From Clostridia bacterium (GTDB lineage Bacteria; Bacillota; Clostridia; Oscillospirales; Acutalibacteraceae): a stretch of 64,000 bases of DNA. The notes beneath the pieces were generated by a model that saw only the letters and a list, made by a program, of their open reading frames with translations, did no database searches and was not told the origin of the DNA. The stretch spans positions 23,452-87,451 of the forward strand of contig JAFSGP010000040.1 of the NCBI GenBank assembly GCA_017440755.1, read 5' to 3'. Shown here in pieces: positions 7,782 to 16,234 of the stretch (the stretch's first letter is position 1; each line of letters begins with the position of its first letter). A program made the position numbers and the translations under genes.

Positions 7782-9677
7782 ATGAAACTGCATTTTTTGA
7801 ATCTGAATGAAGAGCTGCTGTCTGCGGTGGCGGAACTGGCGGATATCGCTGGTTTCGCGTTGGCGGATGATGGTCTGGCGGTGACGGTAGCAGAGGGGGA
7901 GAAGCCCGGTCTGTCTATCGCCTACACCGAGGATGGCGCCACCATCACCTACGGACAGCGTGTGGAGTTATTCCGCGGTATCGGTCGTCTGCTGGAGACC
8001 GCCGCGGACAAGGAGGCGGTTGCGGAAACACCCGCTTATGAAGACCTGTGCGCTATGTTCGACGTAGCCCGCAATGCGGTGCTGGATATCCCCGTGGTCA
8101 AGCAGCTTATCCGCCATATGGCGCTGATGGGCTTTAACTCCCTGCAGCTGTATGTGGAGGACTGCTACGAGGTGGACGGCTATCCCTACTTCGGCTATAT
8201 GCGTGGTCGCTACACCAAGGAGGAGATGAAAGAGCTGGCCGCCTACGGCGACAAGTTCGGCGTGGAGCTTACCCCCTGCATTCAGGTGCTGGCGCACCTC
8301 AACCAGCTGTTCCGCTGGAGCGCCCACAGCAAGATGCTGGACTGGCGTGACATTCTGCTGGTGGACGAGCCCGCCACCTATGACCTTATCGAGGCGATGT
8401 TCAAGACCCTTTCTGAGTGCTTCACCTCCCGCCGTGTCAACATCGGTATGGACGAGGCCCGTATGCTGGGTCTGGGTCAGTATTTCAAGAAGCACGGCTA
8501 TGTGGAGTGGTCGGAGATTCTGGCCAGCCATATCAGCAAGGTGATGGACATCTGCAAGAAGTACGGCTTTGCTCCCATGATGTGGAGCGACACCTTGCTC
8601 AGCGCCGCCTTCGTGCGTAACGATTACTATGCCGCTCTGCGCATCGAGGACCCCCATCTACCTCAGGACGTTATCGACAGCGTTGCCGAGGGTATGGAGC
8701 TGGTCTACTGGGATTACGGCAATTACTACGATGACGTCAGCAAGATGCTGAAGGTGCATAAGGAATTCCGTGAGGATAACCCCATCTGGTTTGCGGGCGG
8801 CGCCAGCAAGTGGCAGGGCTACTGCCCCCTCAACGAGTTCTCCATCGACTGCTCCCGTTCCCAGCTGAAAGCTTGCCGCGAGCACGACATCAAGAAGATA
8901 ATGGTTACCATCTGGAGCGGTGCCGCCGCCAACCTGTCCATTCTGCCCACCCTGCAGATGTACGCGGAGGACTGCTACACCGATAACACCGCCGACGTCT
9001 GGCTGGCAAAGCGCTTTGCCACCTGCTGCGACGGTGATTATAACGACTTTATGTTGCTGGATCGTCCCAACCAGGTGCCCGGCAACCCCAGCCCCGGCGG
9101 CTGGTGGTGTACCCCCTCTACCTTCCTGATGGATCAGGATATTATGGTGGGTCTGTTCGAAAAGCACGTGGTGCCCGGTCAGCTGCCGCCCCACTTTGCC
9201 AAGTGTGCCGCCGACCTGCGGGAGGCGACTCCCCGCAACCCCCGCTGGCACTATATGTTCGATATGACCTACAAGCTGTGCCACGCGCTGGAGCTTAAGT
9301 GCGAGGCGGGCGTCAAACTGATCGCCGCCTACAAGGCGGGGGACAAGGCGGCGCTTCGTGAGCTGGTTGACACCTATCTGCCTGAGGTGGCGGTGCGTGT
9401 GGAGGACTTCTATCAGTCCTACCGCAACCACTGGATGGCGGAGAACAAGGTGTTCGGTCTGGAGATTGTGGACTACCATCTGGCGGGTCTGTCCGCCCGT
9501 TGCCGTGTGGCTATCCAGCGGGTGAAGGACTATCTGGAGGGTCGTGTGGACAGCCTGCCCGAGCTTGAGCAGGAGCGTCTGTACTACGACTGCAAGGAGC
9601 GCGAGACTCCCGATGCCATTGTGGAGGCGGTCGGCTGGATGGCCAGCGCTTCCCCCGACTCCTTCGTTACTATCTAA
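7782..9677 (+). CDS. Cytoplasmic GH20 family beta-N-acetylhexosaminidase (GH20C-like), copy 1
   Basis: The 631-residue protein has no signal peptide. It opens with a small alpha/beta domain (MKLHFLNLNEELLSAV) and continues as a TIM barrel. The GH20 catalytic Asp-Glu pair is in VNIGMDEARMLG at residues 224-225, where the Asp orients the substrate acetamido group and the Glu is the acid. Length and lack of export resemble the intracellular GH20C type that trims terminal GlcNAc or GalNAc from imported oligosaccharides. ATG 7782 follows AACAGGAGGTACGGT. It has its own promoter and terminator and is followed by a close paralogue. It would feed the amino-sugar kinase operon just upstream. The linkage preference is unknown. 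Confidence 0.85.
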   Translation: MKLHFLNLNEELLSAVAELADIAGFALADDGLAVTVAEGEKPGLSIAYTEDGATITYGQRVELFRGIGRLLETAADKEAVAETPAYEDLCAMFDVARNAVLDIPVVKQLIRHMALMGFNSLQLYVEDCYEVDGYPYFGYMRGRYTKEEMKELAAYGDKFGVELTPCIQVLAHLNQLFRWSAHSKMLDWRDILLVDEPATYDLIEAMFKTLSECFTSRRVNIGMDEARMLGLGQYFKKHGYVEWSEILASHISKVMDICKKYGFAPMMWSDTLLSAAFVRNDYYAALRIEDPHLPQDVIDSVAEGMELVYWDYGNYYDDVSKMLKVHKEFREDNPIWFAGGASKWQGYCPLNEFSIDCSRSQLKACREHDIKKIMVTIWSGAAANLSILPTLQMYAEDCYTDNTADVWLAKRFATCCDGDYNDFMLLDRPNQVPGNPSPGGWWCTPSTFLMDQDIMVGLFEKHVVPGQLPPHFAKCAADLREATPRNPRWHYMFDMTYKLCHALELKCEAGVKLIAAYKAGDKAALRELVDTYLPEVAVRVEDFYQSYRNHWMAENKVFGLEIVDYHLAGLSARCRVAIQRVKDYLEGRVDSLPELEQERLYYDCKERETPDAIVEAVGWMASASPDSFVTI

Positions 9678-9686
9678 AAGGTTACA

Positions 9687-9723
9687 AACCGGTTCGCTGG
9701 CTATTCCGGCGAACCGGTTTTTT
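9687..9723 (+). terminator. Terminator after GH20 copy 1
   Basis: Perfect 11-bp stem (9687-9697 with 9709-9719) followed by a run of T residues. Confidence 0.85.
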
Positions 9724-9743
9724 GCTGATTTTCCACTTTTTTC

Positions 9744-9772
9744 TTGCTTTTTCCATTTCTATGCCGTACAAT
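9744..9772 (+). promoter_or_regulatory. Promoter of the second GH20 gene
   Basis: TTGCTT (9744-9749) and TACAAT (9767-9772), spacer 17 bases. Confidence 0.6.
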
Positions 9773-9799
9773 GGGGGGCAGGAGATAGGAGGTATAGAG

Positions 9800-11701
9800 A
9801 TGAAACTGCATTTTACCAATCTGAACGAGGAACAGCTGTCTAACGTCAAGGAATTGGCGGAGATTGCCGGCTACGAGGTGACGGCGGACGGCTATCCGGT
9901 GACGGTGCAGACCTGCGACAAGGGTCTGTCGGTCACCTATACCGAGGACGGTGCTGTGATTGCCTACCATAAGGCGGTGGAGCTGTACCGCGCCATCGGT
10001 CGTCTGGTGGATACGCTGGAGGGCAAGGAGAATATCACCGAGACCCCCGCCTACGAGGAATTGTGCGTGATGTACGACTTAGCACGCAACGGGGTGTTCA
10101 CCGTGGACACCTGCAAGCGGGTTATTCGCCATCTGGCGCTGATGGGCTACACCTCGGTACAGCTGTATCTGGAGGACTGTTACGAGGTGGACAACTATCC
10201 CTACTTCGGTTACCTCCGCGGACGCTACACCAAGGCGGAGCTGAAGGAGATTGCCGCCTACGGCGACAAGTTCGGCGTTGAGGTGGTCCCCTGCATTCAG
10301 GTGCTGGCTCACCTGCGCGGCGTTACTCGCTGGGCGGCGTTCAGCAAGGTGCGGGACTGCAGCGATATCCTGCTGGTGGACGAGCCGGAGACCTACAAGC
10401 TCATTGACGCCATGTTCGACACCCTGGAGGAGTGCTTTACCTCCCGTCAGGTGCACGTGGGTATGGACGAGGCGTGGATGTTGGGCTGCGGTCAGTACTA
10501 TAACAAGCACGGTCACGTGGAATGGGTGGACATTATGCAGTCCCACATGCATCAGGTGATGGACATCTGCAAAAAGCATGGGTTTAAGCCCATGATGTGG
10601 AGCGATATGTTCTTCGGCACTGCCTTTAACCGCAACGGCTACTACTATGCTACCACTCTGGAAGACCCCCATATGCCTCAGGACGTTATCTACAGCGTGC
10701 CCGAGGGCATGGAACTGGTCTACTGGGACTACGGCAACTACTACGACAAGGCCAGCATTATGATGCGGCTGCACAACGAGTTCAACAACCCCATCTGGTT
10801 TGCGGGCGGCGCCACCAAGTGGTGCGGTCCCGCCCCCTTCAACCGTTTTAGCATCGACTGCTCCCGCTCCCAGCTGCAGGCTTGCCGTGACAACGGCATC
10901 AAGAAGGTGATGGTGACGGTGTGGGCCAGCGGCGGCGCTACCTGCGCCAATATGACCATTCTGCCTACCGTGCAGATGTACGCCGAGGATTGCTATGCGA
11001 ACAACACCGATGACAAGTGGCTGGCGGAGCGCTTCGCCACCTGCGTGGGTGCCAGCTATGAGGATTTCCTCATGCTGGACGACCTGAATCTGGTGCCCGG
11101 CAACGAGTTCCCCGGCGGCTGGTGGTGCAACCTGCCCTATATGCTGTTCTTCCAGGACGTGCTGGTGGGTCTGTTCGAGCGGCATGTGGATCCCGCTACC
11201 TTCCCCGCTCACTTTGCGGACGTGGCGCAGCGGCTGAGCGAGGCTGCCGAGCGCAATCCCGACTGGCGGTATATGTTTGATATGCTGTCGGCGATGTCCT
11301 CCGTGCTGGAGTATAAGGCGACGGTTGGCGCTGAGCTGATTGCCGCCTATAAGGCGGGGGACAAGGCGACGATGCAGGACATTGTATCCCGCAAGCTGCC
11401 TGTCATTCTGGAGCGGCTGGATACCTTCATTCCGCTGTATCACAAGCAGTGGCTGGCGGAAAACAAGGTGTTTGGTCTGGACGCCATTGATTTCCGCTTC
11501 GGTGCCCTCAAGCACCGCACGCAGGTAGCCATCGATCGCATTGGCGAATATCTGAACGGCACCATCGACTCGCTGCCGGAGCTGGAGGAGGAGCGCCTCA
11601 CCTACAACGGCAAGGAGACCGACGGCATCAACGTAAAACTCAATGAAGAAAACTGGATTCACGCTTGGACTGCCAGCGTGGTTGTCTGGAACTGGAGCTG
11701 A
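9800..11701 (+). CDS. Cytoplasmic GH20 family beta-N-acetylhexosaminidase (GH20C-like), copy 2
   Basis: The 633-residue paralogue of the preceding gene is alignable end to end (MKLHFTNLNEEQLSNV start, the same YPYFGY.RGRYTK and GMELVYWDYGNYYD blocks). The catalytic pair lies in VHVGMDEAWMLG at residues 223-224; Arg after DEA in copy 1 is Trp here, and an insert around CNLPYMLFF differs, suggesting divided substrate preference. It has no signal peptide and so acts on imported glycans. ATG 9800 follows ATAGGAGGTATAGAG. It has its own promoter, and a strong hairpin follows that also ends the convergent gene. Function is inferred from the GH20 fold and the neighbouring amino-sugar genes. Confidence 0.85.
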   Translation: MKLHFTNLNEEQLSNVKELAEIAGYEVTADGYPVTVQTCDKGLSVTYTEDGAVIAYHKAVELYRAIGRLVDTLEGKENITETPAYEELCVMYDLARNGVFTVDTCKRVIRHLALMGYTSVQLYLEDCYEVDNYPYFGYLRGRYTKAELKEIAAYGDKFGVEVVPCIQVLAHLRGVTRWAAFSKVRDCSDILLVDEPETYKLIDAMFDTLEECFTSRQVHVGMDEAWMLGCGQYYNKHGHVEWVDIMQSHMHQVMDICKKHGFKPMMWSDMFFGTAFNRNGYYYATTLEDPHMPQDVIYSVPEGMELVYWDYGNYYDKASIMMRLHNEFNNPIWFAGGATKWCGPAPFNRFSIDCSRSQLQACRDNGIKKVMVTVWASGGATCANMTILPTVQMYAEDCYANNTDDKWLAERFATCVGASYEDFLMLDDLNLVPGNEFPGGWWCNLPYMLFFQDVLVGLFERHVDPATFPAHFADVAQRLSEAAERNPDWRYMFDMLSAMSSVLEYKATVGAELIAAYKAGDKATMQDIVSRKLPVILERLDTFIPLYHKQWLAENKVFGLDAIDFRFGALKHRTQVAIDRIGEYLNGTIDSLPELEEERLTYNGKETDGINVKLNEENWIHAWTASVVVWNWS

Positions 11702-11703
11702 AG

Positions 11704-11740
11704 AAAAATCCGCTGAGCATCTGCTCAGCGGATTTTGTTT
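11704..11740. terminator. Bidirectional terminator between GH20 copy 2 and the YgjV-like gene
   Basis: Bases 11705-11719 are perfectly complementary to 11722-11736, flanked by A-rich and T-rich tails, between convergent genes. Confidence 0.85.
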
Positions 11741-12266
11741 ATTCGGTGATTTCTTTTCGCTTCAGGTCGTGGCGGAGAATACCGATGAGAATGGACAGCA
11801 TGGCAATGGCCTCCATAGTGATGCCGGATAGATTACCCACCAAAATATGGTTGGTGATCCAGCAGACACCTACCAACAGGGAGATGCGGCGGGTCCACCT
11901 CACGTCCTTCATCCACAGGGCGGTGGTGGAGCAGAGGGAGCCGAGGATGGGGAAGATGCTCAGGGAGTTTTTCCAAGTGAGGATACCCGCCGTTATCATC
12001 GCCGCCATAAAGCCCACCAGCCACAGAGGGGAGGAGGCCCATTTTTTCTCCCGCTGGGAGAAAACGGCGGAGCGGAAAAAGGCGATGACGTCCTGCACAC
12101 CGCCCACCACGTCGCCTAAGATGAACATATTGATGGCGCAGGTGAGGCTGGCGGTGGTCTGCAGCGCCATCAGGTGACTGCGTTTCTTCTGCTGAAAGGA
12201 TAGCAACGAGGCCACCACGCTTACCCAGCCGATCAGCTCCCAGCTAACAAAAATCTTCTCCCACAT
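11739..12266 (-). CDS. YgjV-like small integral membrane protein
   Basis: About 175 residues with five or six hydrophobic segments: IGWVSVVASLLSF near the start, ASLTCAINMFILGDVVGGVQ, PLWLVGFMAAMITAGIL, FPILGSLCSTTALW and a C-terminal IAMLSILIGILRHDL. The order and the SFQ/INMFILGD-type motifs resemble the YgjV (Imp-YgjV) family of unknown function. Possible starts are GTG 12275, ATG 12272 and ATG 12266; the last has AGAGG at the best distance (8 bases). It stands alone, convergent to GH20 copy 2. No transport substrate can be inferred. Confidence is good that it is a membrane protein, moderate for the family. Confidence 0.7.
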   Translation of the reverse strand: MWEKIFVSWELIGWVSVVASLLSFQQKKRSHLMALQTTASLTCAINMFILGDVVGGVQDVIAFFRSAVFSQREKKWASSPLWLVGFMAAMITAGILTWKNSLSIFPILGSLCSTTALWMKDVRWTRRISLLVGVCWITNHILVGNLSGITMEAIAMLSILIGILRHDLKRKEITE

Positions 12267-12371
12267 TTTCATCACCTCTTACGCATATAGCCGATATTAT
12301 ACTGGTTTTAGTCAGGTTGTGCAAGGTGTAATATCACCAAAAAGCCGCACTAAATTTGGACAGATTGCCGA

Positions 12372-13211
12372 TTAGTACTTTTTGTCCTGCAGGGCGGATT
12401 CTGTCTTGTGGATAGCACCCATCGAATCCTTGTCCATATTCACCACGATATAGGTGTAGATAGAGTCAAAAATGGTCAGCTGAGCGATGCGGGAGCTCAT
12501 AGCCAGAATGGAGCGATTGGTTTCCATTGCCTTGGTAAACAGAGGGATATCTGAAACCGACAGAATGGGGGACTGTCCTACGTTGGTTACGCATATGGTG
12601 GTGGCACCCATGGATTTAGCAAGGTGGAGTGCCTCCACCACGTCCTTGGACGAGCCGGAATGGGAGATGCCGATGGCCACCGTTTGCGGCGAAAGGTGAG
12701 AGGCGATAATCGCCTGCAAATGGTTGTCACAGCAGGCCTGTGCGTCCAATCCCAATCGCAGGAATTTGTGGGCGGCGTCCTGGGCGATAGGGGCGGAGTT
12801 GCCCAGCCCGAATATCACCACCCGACCCGCCTGCATAATTGCCTGCGCCGCCCGCTCCAGCTGGGTGGGGGAGAGCACCGACTCGGTGCTTTGCAGGGAA
12901 AGGGCGATATCGTTCATGCGCTTGCGATAGATGTCAAAGCAGCTGTCCTCACGGGAAATGGAGCTGTCCACCGCAGAGGTGGAGCCGAACTCTGCGGCGA
13001 TGCCGATTTTCATCGCTTGGTAGCCGGAGAACCCCAGACGACGGGAAAAACGCACCACGGTAGCGTCGCCGCTGCCGCAACGGTCCGCCAGATCGTTAAT
13101 GGACAAACCCAGTATGGACTGGGTATTTTGCAGGATATAATCGGCAATGCGCTTTTCACCGGGACCCATCGTATCGTAAAGAAAACGGATTTTGTGCAGA
13201 ACAGATTCCAT
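12372..13211 (-). CDS. MurR/RpiR-family transcriptional regulator
   Basis: A 279-residue regulator with an N-terminal HTH_6 domain (LSINDLADRCGSGDATVVRFSRRLGF spans the recognition helix, about residues 30-60) and a C-terminal SIS sugar-phosphate sensor (about 115-250; VVIFGLGNSAPIAQDAA and ISHSGSSKDVVEA). ATG 13211 follows GAGGTGCGTA; longer in-frame starts would read through its promoter and operator. It is divergent from the fucose-isomerase-like/oxidase operon and shares a 156-bp control region with it. Two TGAAA-N5-TTTCA sites there suggest that it represses both itself and the operon until a sugar phosphate from the pathway binds the SIS domain. The inducer is unknown. Confidence 0.85.
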   Translation of the reverse strand: MESVLHKIRFLYDTMGPGEKRIADYILQNTQSILGLSINDLADRCGSGDATVVRFSRRLGFSGYQAMKIGIAAEFGSTSAVDSSISREDSCFDIYRKRMNDIALSLQSTESVLSPTQLERAAQAIMQAGRVVIFGLGNSAPIAQDAAHKFLRLGLDAQACCDNHLQAIIASHLSPQTVAIGISHSGSSKDVVEALHLAKSMGATTICVTNVGQSPILSVSDIPLFTKAMETNRSILAMSSRIAQLTIFDSIYTYIVVNMDKDSMGAIHKTESALQDKKY

Positions 13212-13223
13212 TACGCACCTCGA

Positions 13224-13328
13224 AATGAAAATAATTTTCATTATTTTACCGCAGATTACGAAAAAAGTCAATTGTTTGAAAAAAAGTTTCATTTAATGTT
13301 GCTTTTTACAGCGCAGATATTGTAAAAT
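13224..13328. promoter_or_regulatory. Divergent control region with two putative RpiR operators
   Basis: Site 1 (13224-13242) is a perfect 19-bp palindrome containing TGAAAATAATTTTCA. Site 2 (13277-13291) is TGAAA-N5-TTTCA with the same half-sites and spacing. The regulator promoter on the reverse strand is TTGACT (13266-13271)/TAAAAT (13243-13248) with spacer 17, so site 1 covers its start of transcription. The operon promoter is TTGCTT (13299-13304)/TAAAAT (13323-13328) with spacer 18, so site 2 sits between the two -35 boxes. Binding by the adjacent RpiR protein is inferred. Confidence 0.65.
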
Positions 13329-13367
13329 GAAGGTAACAATGCACCACAAAAATAAGGAGTGAAGTGT

Positions 13368-14771
13368 ATGTTGCAATACGATGTAAAAATCGGCCTGCTG
13401 CCTATGCGACGCAACGCCACCGACCGCCCTAAGGGCACCTTCCTTACCTGGCATTCTGCCGAGGAGCGGGGGCATCGGATGGTGGACTACATAGAGCAGC
13501 ATTACAGCGGCGGTCACCTGTCTTTTGCGGATACCAAGGGGCTGGGACACAAGGATTTGATTTATGACGACGAGTCTGCTGAAGCGGTTATCGCTCGATT
13601 CCGCGAGGAAAAGGTGGACGCGGTACTGCTCATCAACGCCAACTTCGGCAACGAAGAGGCGGCAGCGGACATTGCTCGCCGGCTGGGGGTTCCCGTCTGT
13701 CTGTGGGCGCCTCTGGACGACGAATACTATGTGGACGGCATGCGCCCCACCGACTCCCAGTGCGGTCTGTTCGGTGTGTCCCGCCAATTCCAGCGGTATC
13801 ATATTCCCTTTATGCACATACCTTGTTGTCGGGTGGAGGAAAAGACCTTCGATGAGGGCTTTTGGCGGTTTGCCCGCGTGGCGTGCATGGTGAAGAATTT
13901 CTCCAATCTGCGTGTGGGTCAGATTGGCATCCGTCCCGCTCCCTTCTTCTCGGTCATCTGGAACGAGGGCGAGCTGATGAGCAAGTTTGGTCTGCGGATT
14001 ACCCCCATCAATATGGCGGTGGTGCAGGACCGTTTTAACGCGACCATGGCGAATAAGAAGGACCAGGTCGCACACTACGTGCAGCATTTTAAGGATAACT
14101 ACCAAATGGACGACCTGACTCCACAGTATCTGGAGCGAATGGCCTGCTTGGTGGTGACCTATATCGGGCTGTTTGAGGAGTTTAAGCTGGACGTGCTGTC
14201 CGCTGAGTGTTGGACGGCGACCCCCCAGATGTTTGACGGCTTGGCGCCCTGCGCGGTGTACGGTGTGTTAAACGACCTGGGCTACACCATCAGCTGCGAG
14301 AGCGATATGCATTGCGCCCTGACGATGGTGCTGCTGCGGGCCGCCTCCTTTGGCGAGGGTGCTCCCTTCCTGGGCGAGTTTACCGTGCGTCACCCTGAAA
14401 ATAAGAACGGCGAATTGCTGTGGCACTGCGGTCCCTTCCCGCTGTCGGTGAAGGCGGCGGATTCCACCGCTCGTCTGGTTAACCAGCGGGAGTGGTTCCG
14501 CGCGAAGGACGGCACCTACACCGTGGCGCGCATGGATCAGGAGGACGGGGACTACATGCTGCTGTGCGGCGCGGTGAACACCACCCCCGGTCCTCAGACC
14601 CACGGCACCTACCTGTGGGCGGAGTTTAACGACCTGCAAAAGTGGGAAGACCGCCTGCTGGACGGTCCCTATATCCACCATTTTGTAGAAATCGAGGGGG
14701 ATTACACCGCCGAGCTGCGCGAGTTCTGCCGTTTCTTCCCTAATCTGAAAATCGACCACAACTGCGATTAA
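13368..14771 (+). CDS. L-fucose/L-arabinose isomerase-fold sugar isomerase
   Basis: A 467-residue cytoplasmic protein (MLQYDVKIGLLPMRRNATDR). Its N-terminal half has the FucI/AraA layout, including VDAVLLINANFGNEEAAADIAR and VPVCLWAPLDDEYYVDG, and the C-terminal half keeps the barrel typical of aldose-ketose isomerases of this fold, with GLFEEFKLDVLSAECW and GDYMLLCGAV. It is shorter than classical FucI (about 590 residues), so it belongs to the divergent group often annotated as fucose isomerase-like, and the substrate is open. ATG 13368 has AAGGAG 8 bases upstream. It is the first gene of a nine-gene operon under the RpiR regulator. Its likely role is conversion of the incoming aldose to a ketose for the downstream kinase. 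Confidence 0.75.
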   Translation: MLQYDVKIGLLPMRRNATDRPKGTFLTWHSAEERGHRMVDYIEQHYSGGHLSFADTKGLGHKDLIYDDESAEAVIARFREEKVDAVLLINANFGNEEAAADIARRLGVPVCLWAPLDDEYYVDGMRPTDSQCGLFGVSRQFQRYHIPFMHIPCCRVEEKTFDEGFWRFARVACMVKNFSNLRVGQIGIRPAPFFSVIWNEGELMSKFGLRITPINMAVVQDRFNATMANKKDQVAHYVQHFKDNYQMDDLTPQYLERMACLVVTYIGLFEEFKLDVLSAECWTATPQMFDGLAPCAVYGVLNDLGYTISCESDMHCALTMVLLRAASFGEGAPFLGEFTVRHPENKNGELLWHCGPFPLSVKAADSTARLVNQREWFRAKDGTYTVARMDQEDGDYMLLCGAVNTTPGPQTHGTYLWAEFNDLQKWEDRLLDGPYIHHFVEIEGDYTAELREFCRFFPNLKIDHNCD

Positions 14772-14789
14772 CAAAAAGGAGAGATAGAT

Positions 14790-16220
14790 ATGCAAGGCAA
14801 TATGTTTTTACACGCCATGATCCTCACCGAGCTGGAGGACGCGGTGGGCAAGGAAAACTGCTCCACCCGCGAAATTGATAAAATTACCCACAGTGTGGAC
14901 TATTACTGGCTGTCCCGTATGTGGGCGGACCGCGGTGAGAAGATGCCTCAGGCGGACTTCATCGTGGCCCCTAAGGACGCACAGGAGACCTCCAAGGTAC
15001 TGAAGATTGCCAACTACTACAAGATTCCTGTGACCACCTGGGGTGCCGGTGGCGGTACCCAGGGCGGTGCTATTCCCGTTTGCGGCGGTATCATTCTGGA
15101 TACCAAGCGCATGAACCGGATTTACGAGGTGAACACCGAGGGTATGTACATCGAGTGTGGCACCGGTGCTATCTATAAGCACATCGAGTGGGCCGCCAAC
15201 GAGGTGGGCAAGTCCACCATGCACTTCCCCTCGTCCCTGACCTGCTCCACTGTGGGCGGCTTCCTGGCTCACCGCGGTATCGGTGTCTGCTCCACCAAGT
15301 ATGGCAAGATCGACGACATGGTGCTGCAGATGGAGGTGGTGCTGCCCAACGGCGACATCATCAACACCTGCTCCGCTCCCAAGCATGCGGCAGGTCCCGA
15401 CCTGAACCAGATTTTTATCGGCTCCGAGGGTACGCTGGGTGTTATCACCAAGGCGCAGATTCGTATCTATGACCAGCCGGAGGAGCGCCGCTTCCGTGGC
15501 TTCCTGTTCCAGGATATGCATGGTGCTTTCCAGGCCTCCCGCGAGCTGCTGCAGAAGTTCAAGCCCTCCGTTATGCGTCTGTACGACGAGGCGGAGACTG
15601 CCTCGTTGATTAAGAAGATTGTCGGCGTAGAGCGCAAGGGCGCCTTTATGAACATCGCCTACGAGGGCGTTAAGGAAATGGTTGAGGTGGAGGAGAAAAT
15701 CCTGCTGGAGACCTTCAAGAAGTACGGCGCCGAGGATCTGGGCAGCGAGTACGGCGAAAAATGGTGGGAGGAGAAGATTACCTTCTTCTATCCCGGTCAT
15801 ATGATGGATATTCCCCAGATGTTCGGTACGATGGACACCATCGCCCCCTACGGCAAGATCGAGGAGATCTACTGGGCGATGAAGGAGGCCATTGAAACCA
15901 ACTTCCCCCAGGCGAAGTTTATCGCGCACTTCTCTCACTGGTATGAGTGGGGCGCCATGGTGTACGACCGCTTTATTATCGAGGGCAAGGACGTGCCCCA
16001 AGACCCTGTAGAGGCACTGCGTCTGCATCAGGCGGTGTGGAGCTGCGGTGTCCGTGCGGCGCTGGCGCACGGCGGTGTGGTTAACGACCACCACGGCGTG
16101 GGTATCAAGCTGGGTCGCCTGATGAAGGAGCAGTACGGTCCTGCTATGCAGGTATTCGAGGGTATCAAAAAGACGCTGGACCCCAACGGGATTATGAATC
16201 CCTTTAAGCTGGGTCTGTAA
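14790..16220 (+). CDS. FAD-linked oxidase, GlcD/alkyl-DHAP-synthase-like (VAO fold)
   Basis: The 476-residue enzyme has an N-terminal PCMH-type FAD-binding domain (residues about 45-230; VPVTTWGAGGGTQGGAIPVCGGII and TMHFPSSLTCSTVGGFLA) and a C-terminal FAD-oxidase domain ending VNDHHGVGIKLGRL...LDPNGIMNPFKLGL. The HHGVG motif recalls alkyl-DHAP synthases; the PNGIMNP tail recalls glycolate and D-lactate dehydrogenase GlcD. Such enzymes oxidise a 2-hydroxy acid or another alcohol and pass electrons to a partner. Here the partners are the next gene (Fe-S protein) and a fused ETF at the operon end, as in lactate dehydrogenase-ETF complexes of anaerobes. GGAGAG precedes the ATG. The substrate is not known. 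Confidence 0.8.
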   Translation: MQGNMFLHAMILTELEDAVGKENCSTREIDKITHSVDYYWLSRMWADRGEKMPQADFIVAPKDAQETSKVLKIANYYKIPVTTWGAGGGTQGGAIPVCGGIILDTKRMNRIYEVNTEGMYIECGTGAIYKHIEWAANEVGKSTMHFPSSLTCSTVGGFLAHRGIGVCSTKYGKIDDMVLQMEVVLPNGDIINTCSAPKHAAGPDLNQIFIGSEGTLGVITKAQIRIYDQPEERRFRGFLFQDMHGAFQASRELLQKFKPSVMRLYDEAETASLIKKIVGVERKGAFMNIAYEGVKEMVEVEEKILLETFKKYGAEDLGSEYGEKWWEEKITFFYPGHMMDIPQMFGTMDTIAPYGKIEEIYWAMKEAIETNFPQAKFIAHFSHWYEWGAMVYDRFIIEGKDVPQDPVEALRLHQAVWSCGVRAALAHGGVVNDHHGVGIKLGRLMKEQYGPAMQVFEGIKKTLDPNGIMNPFKLGL

Positions 16221-16234
16221 GGGAGGGCACAACA

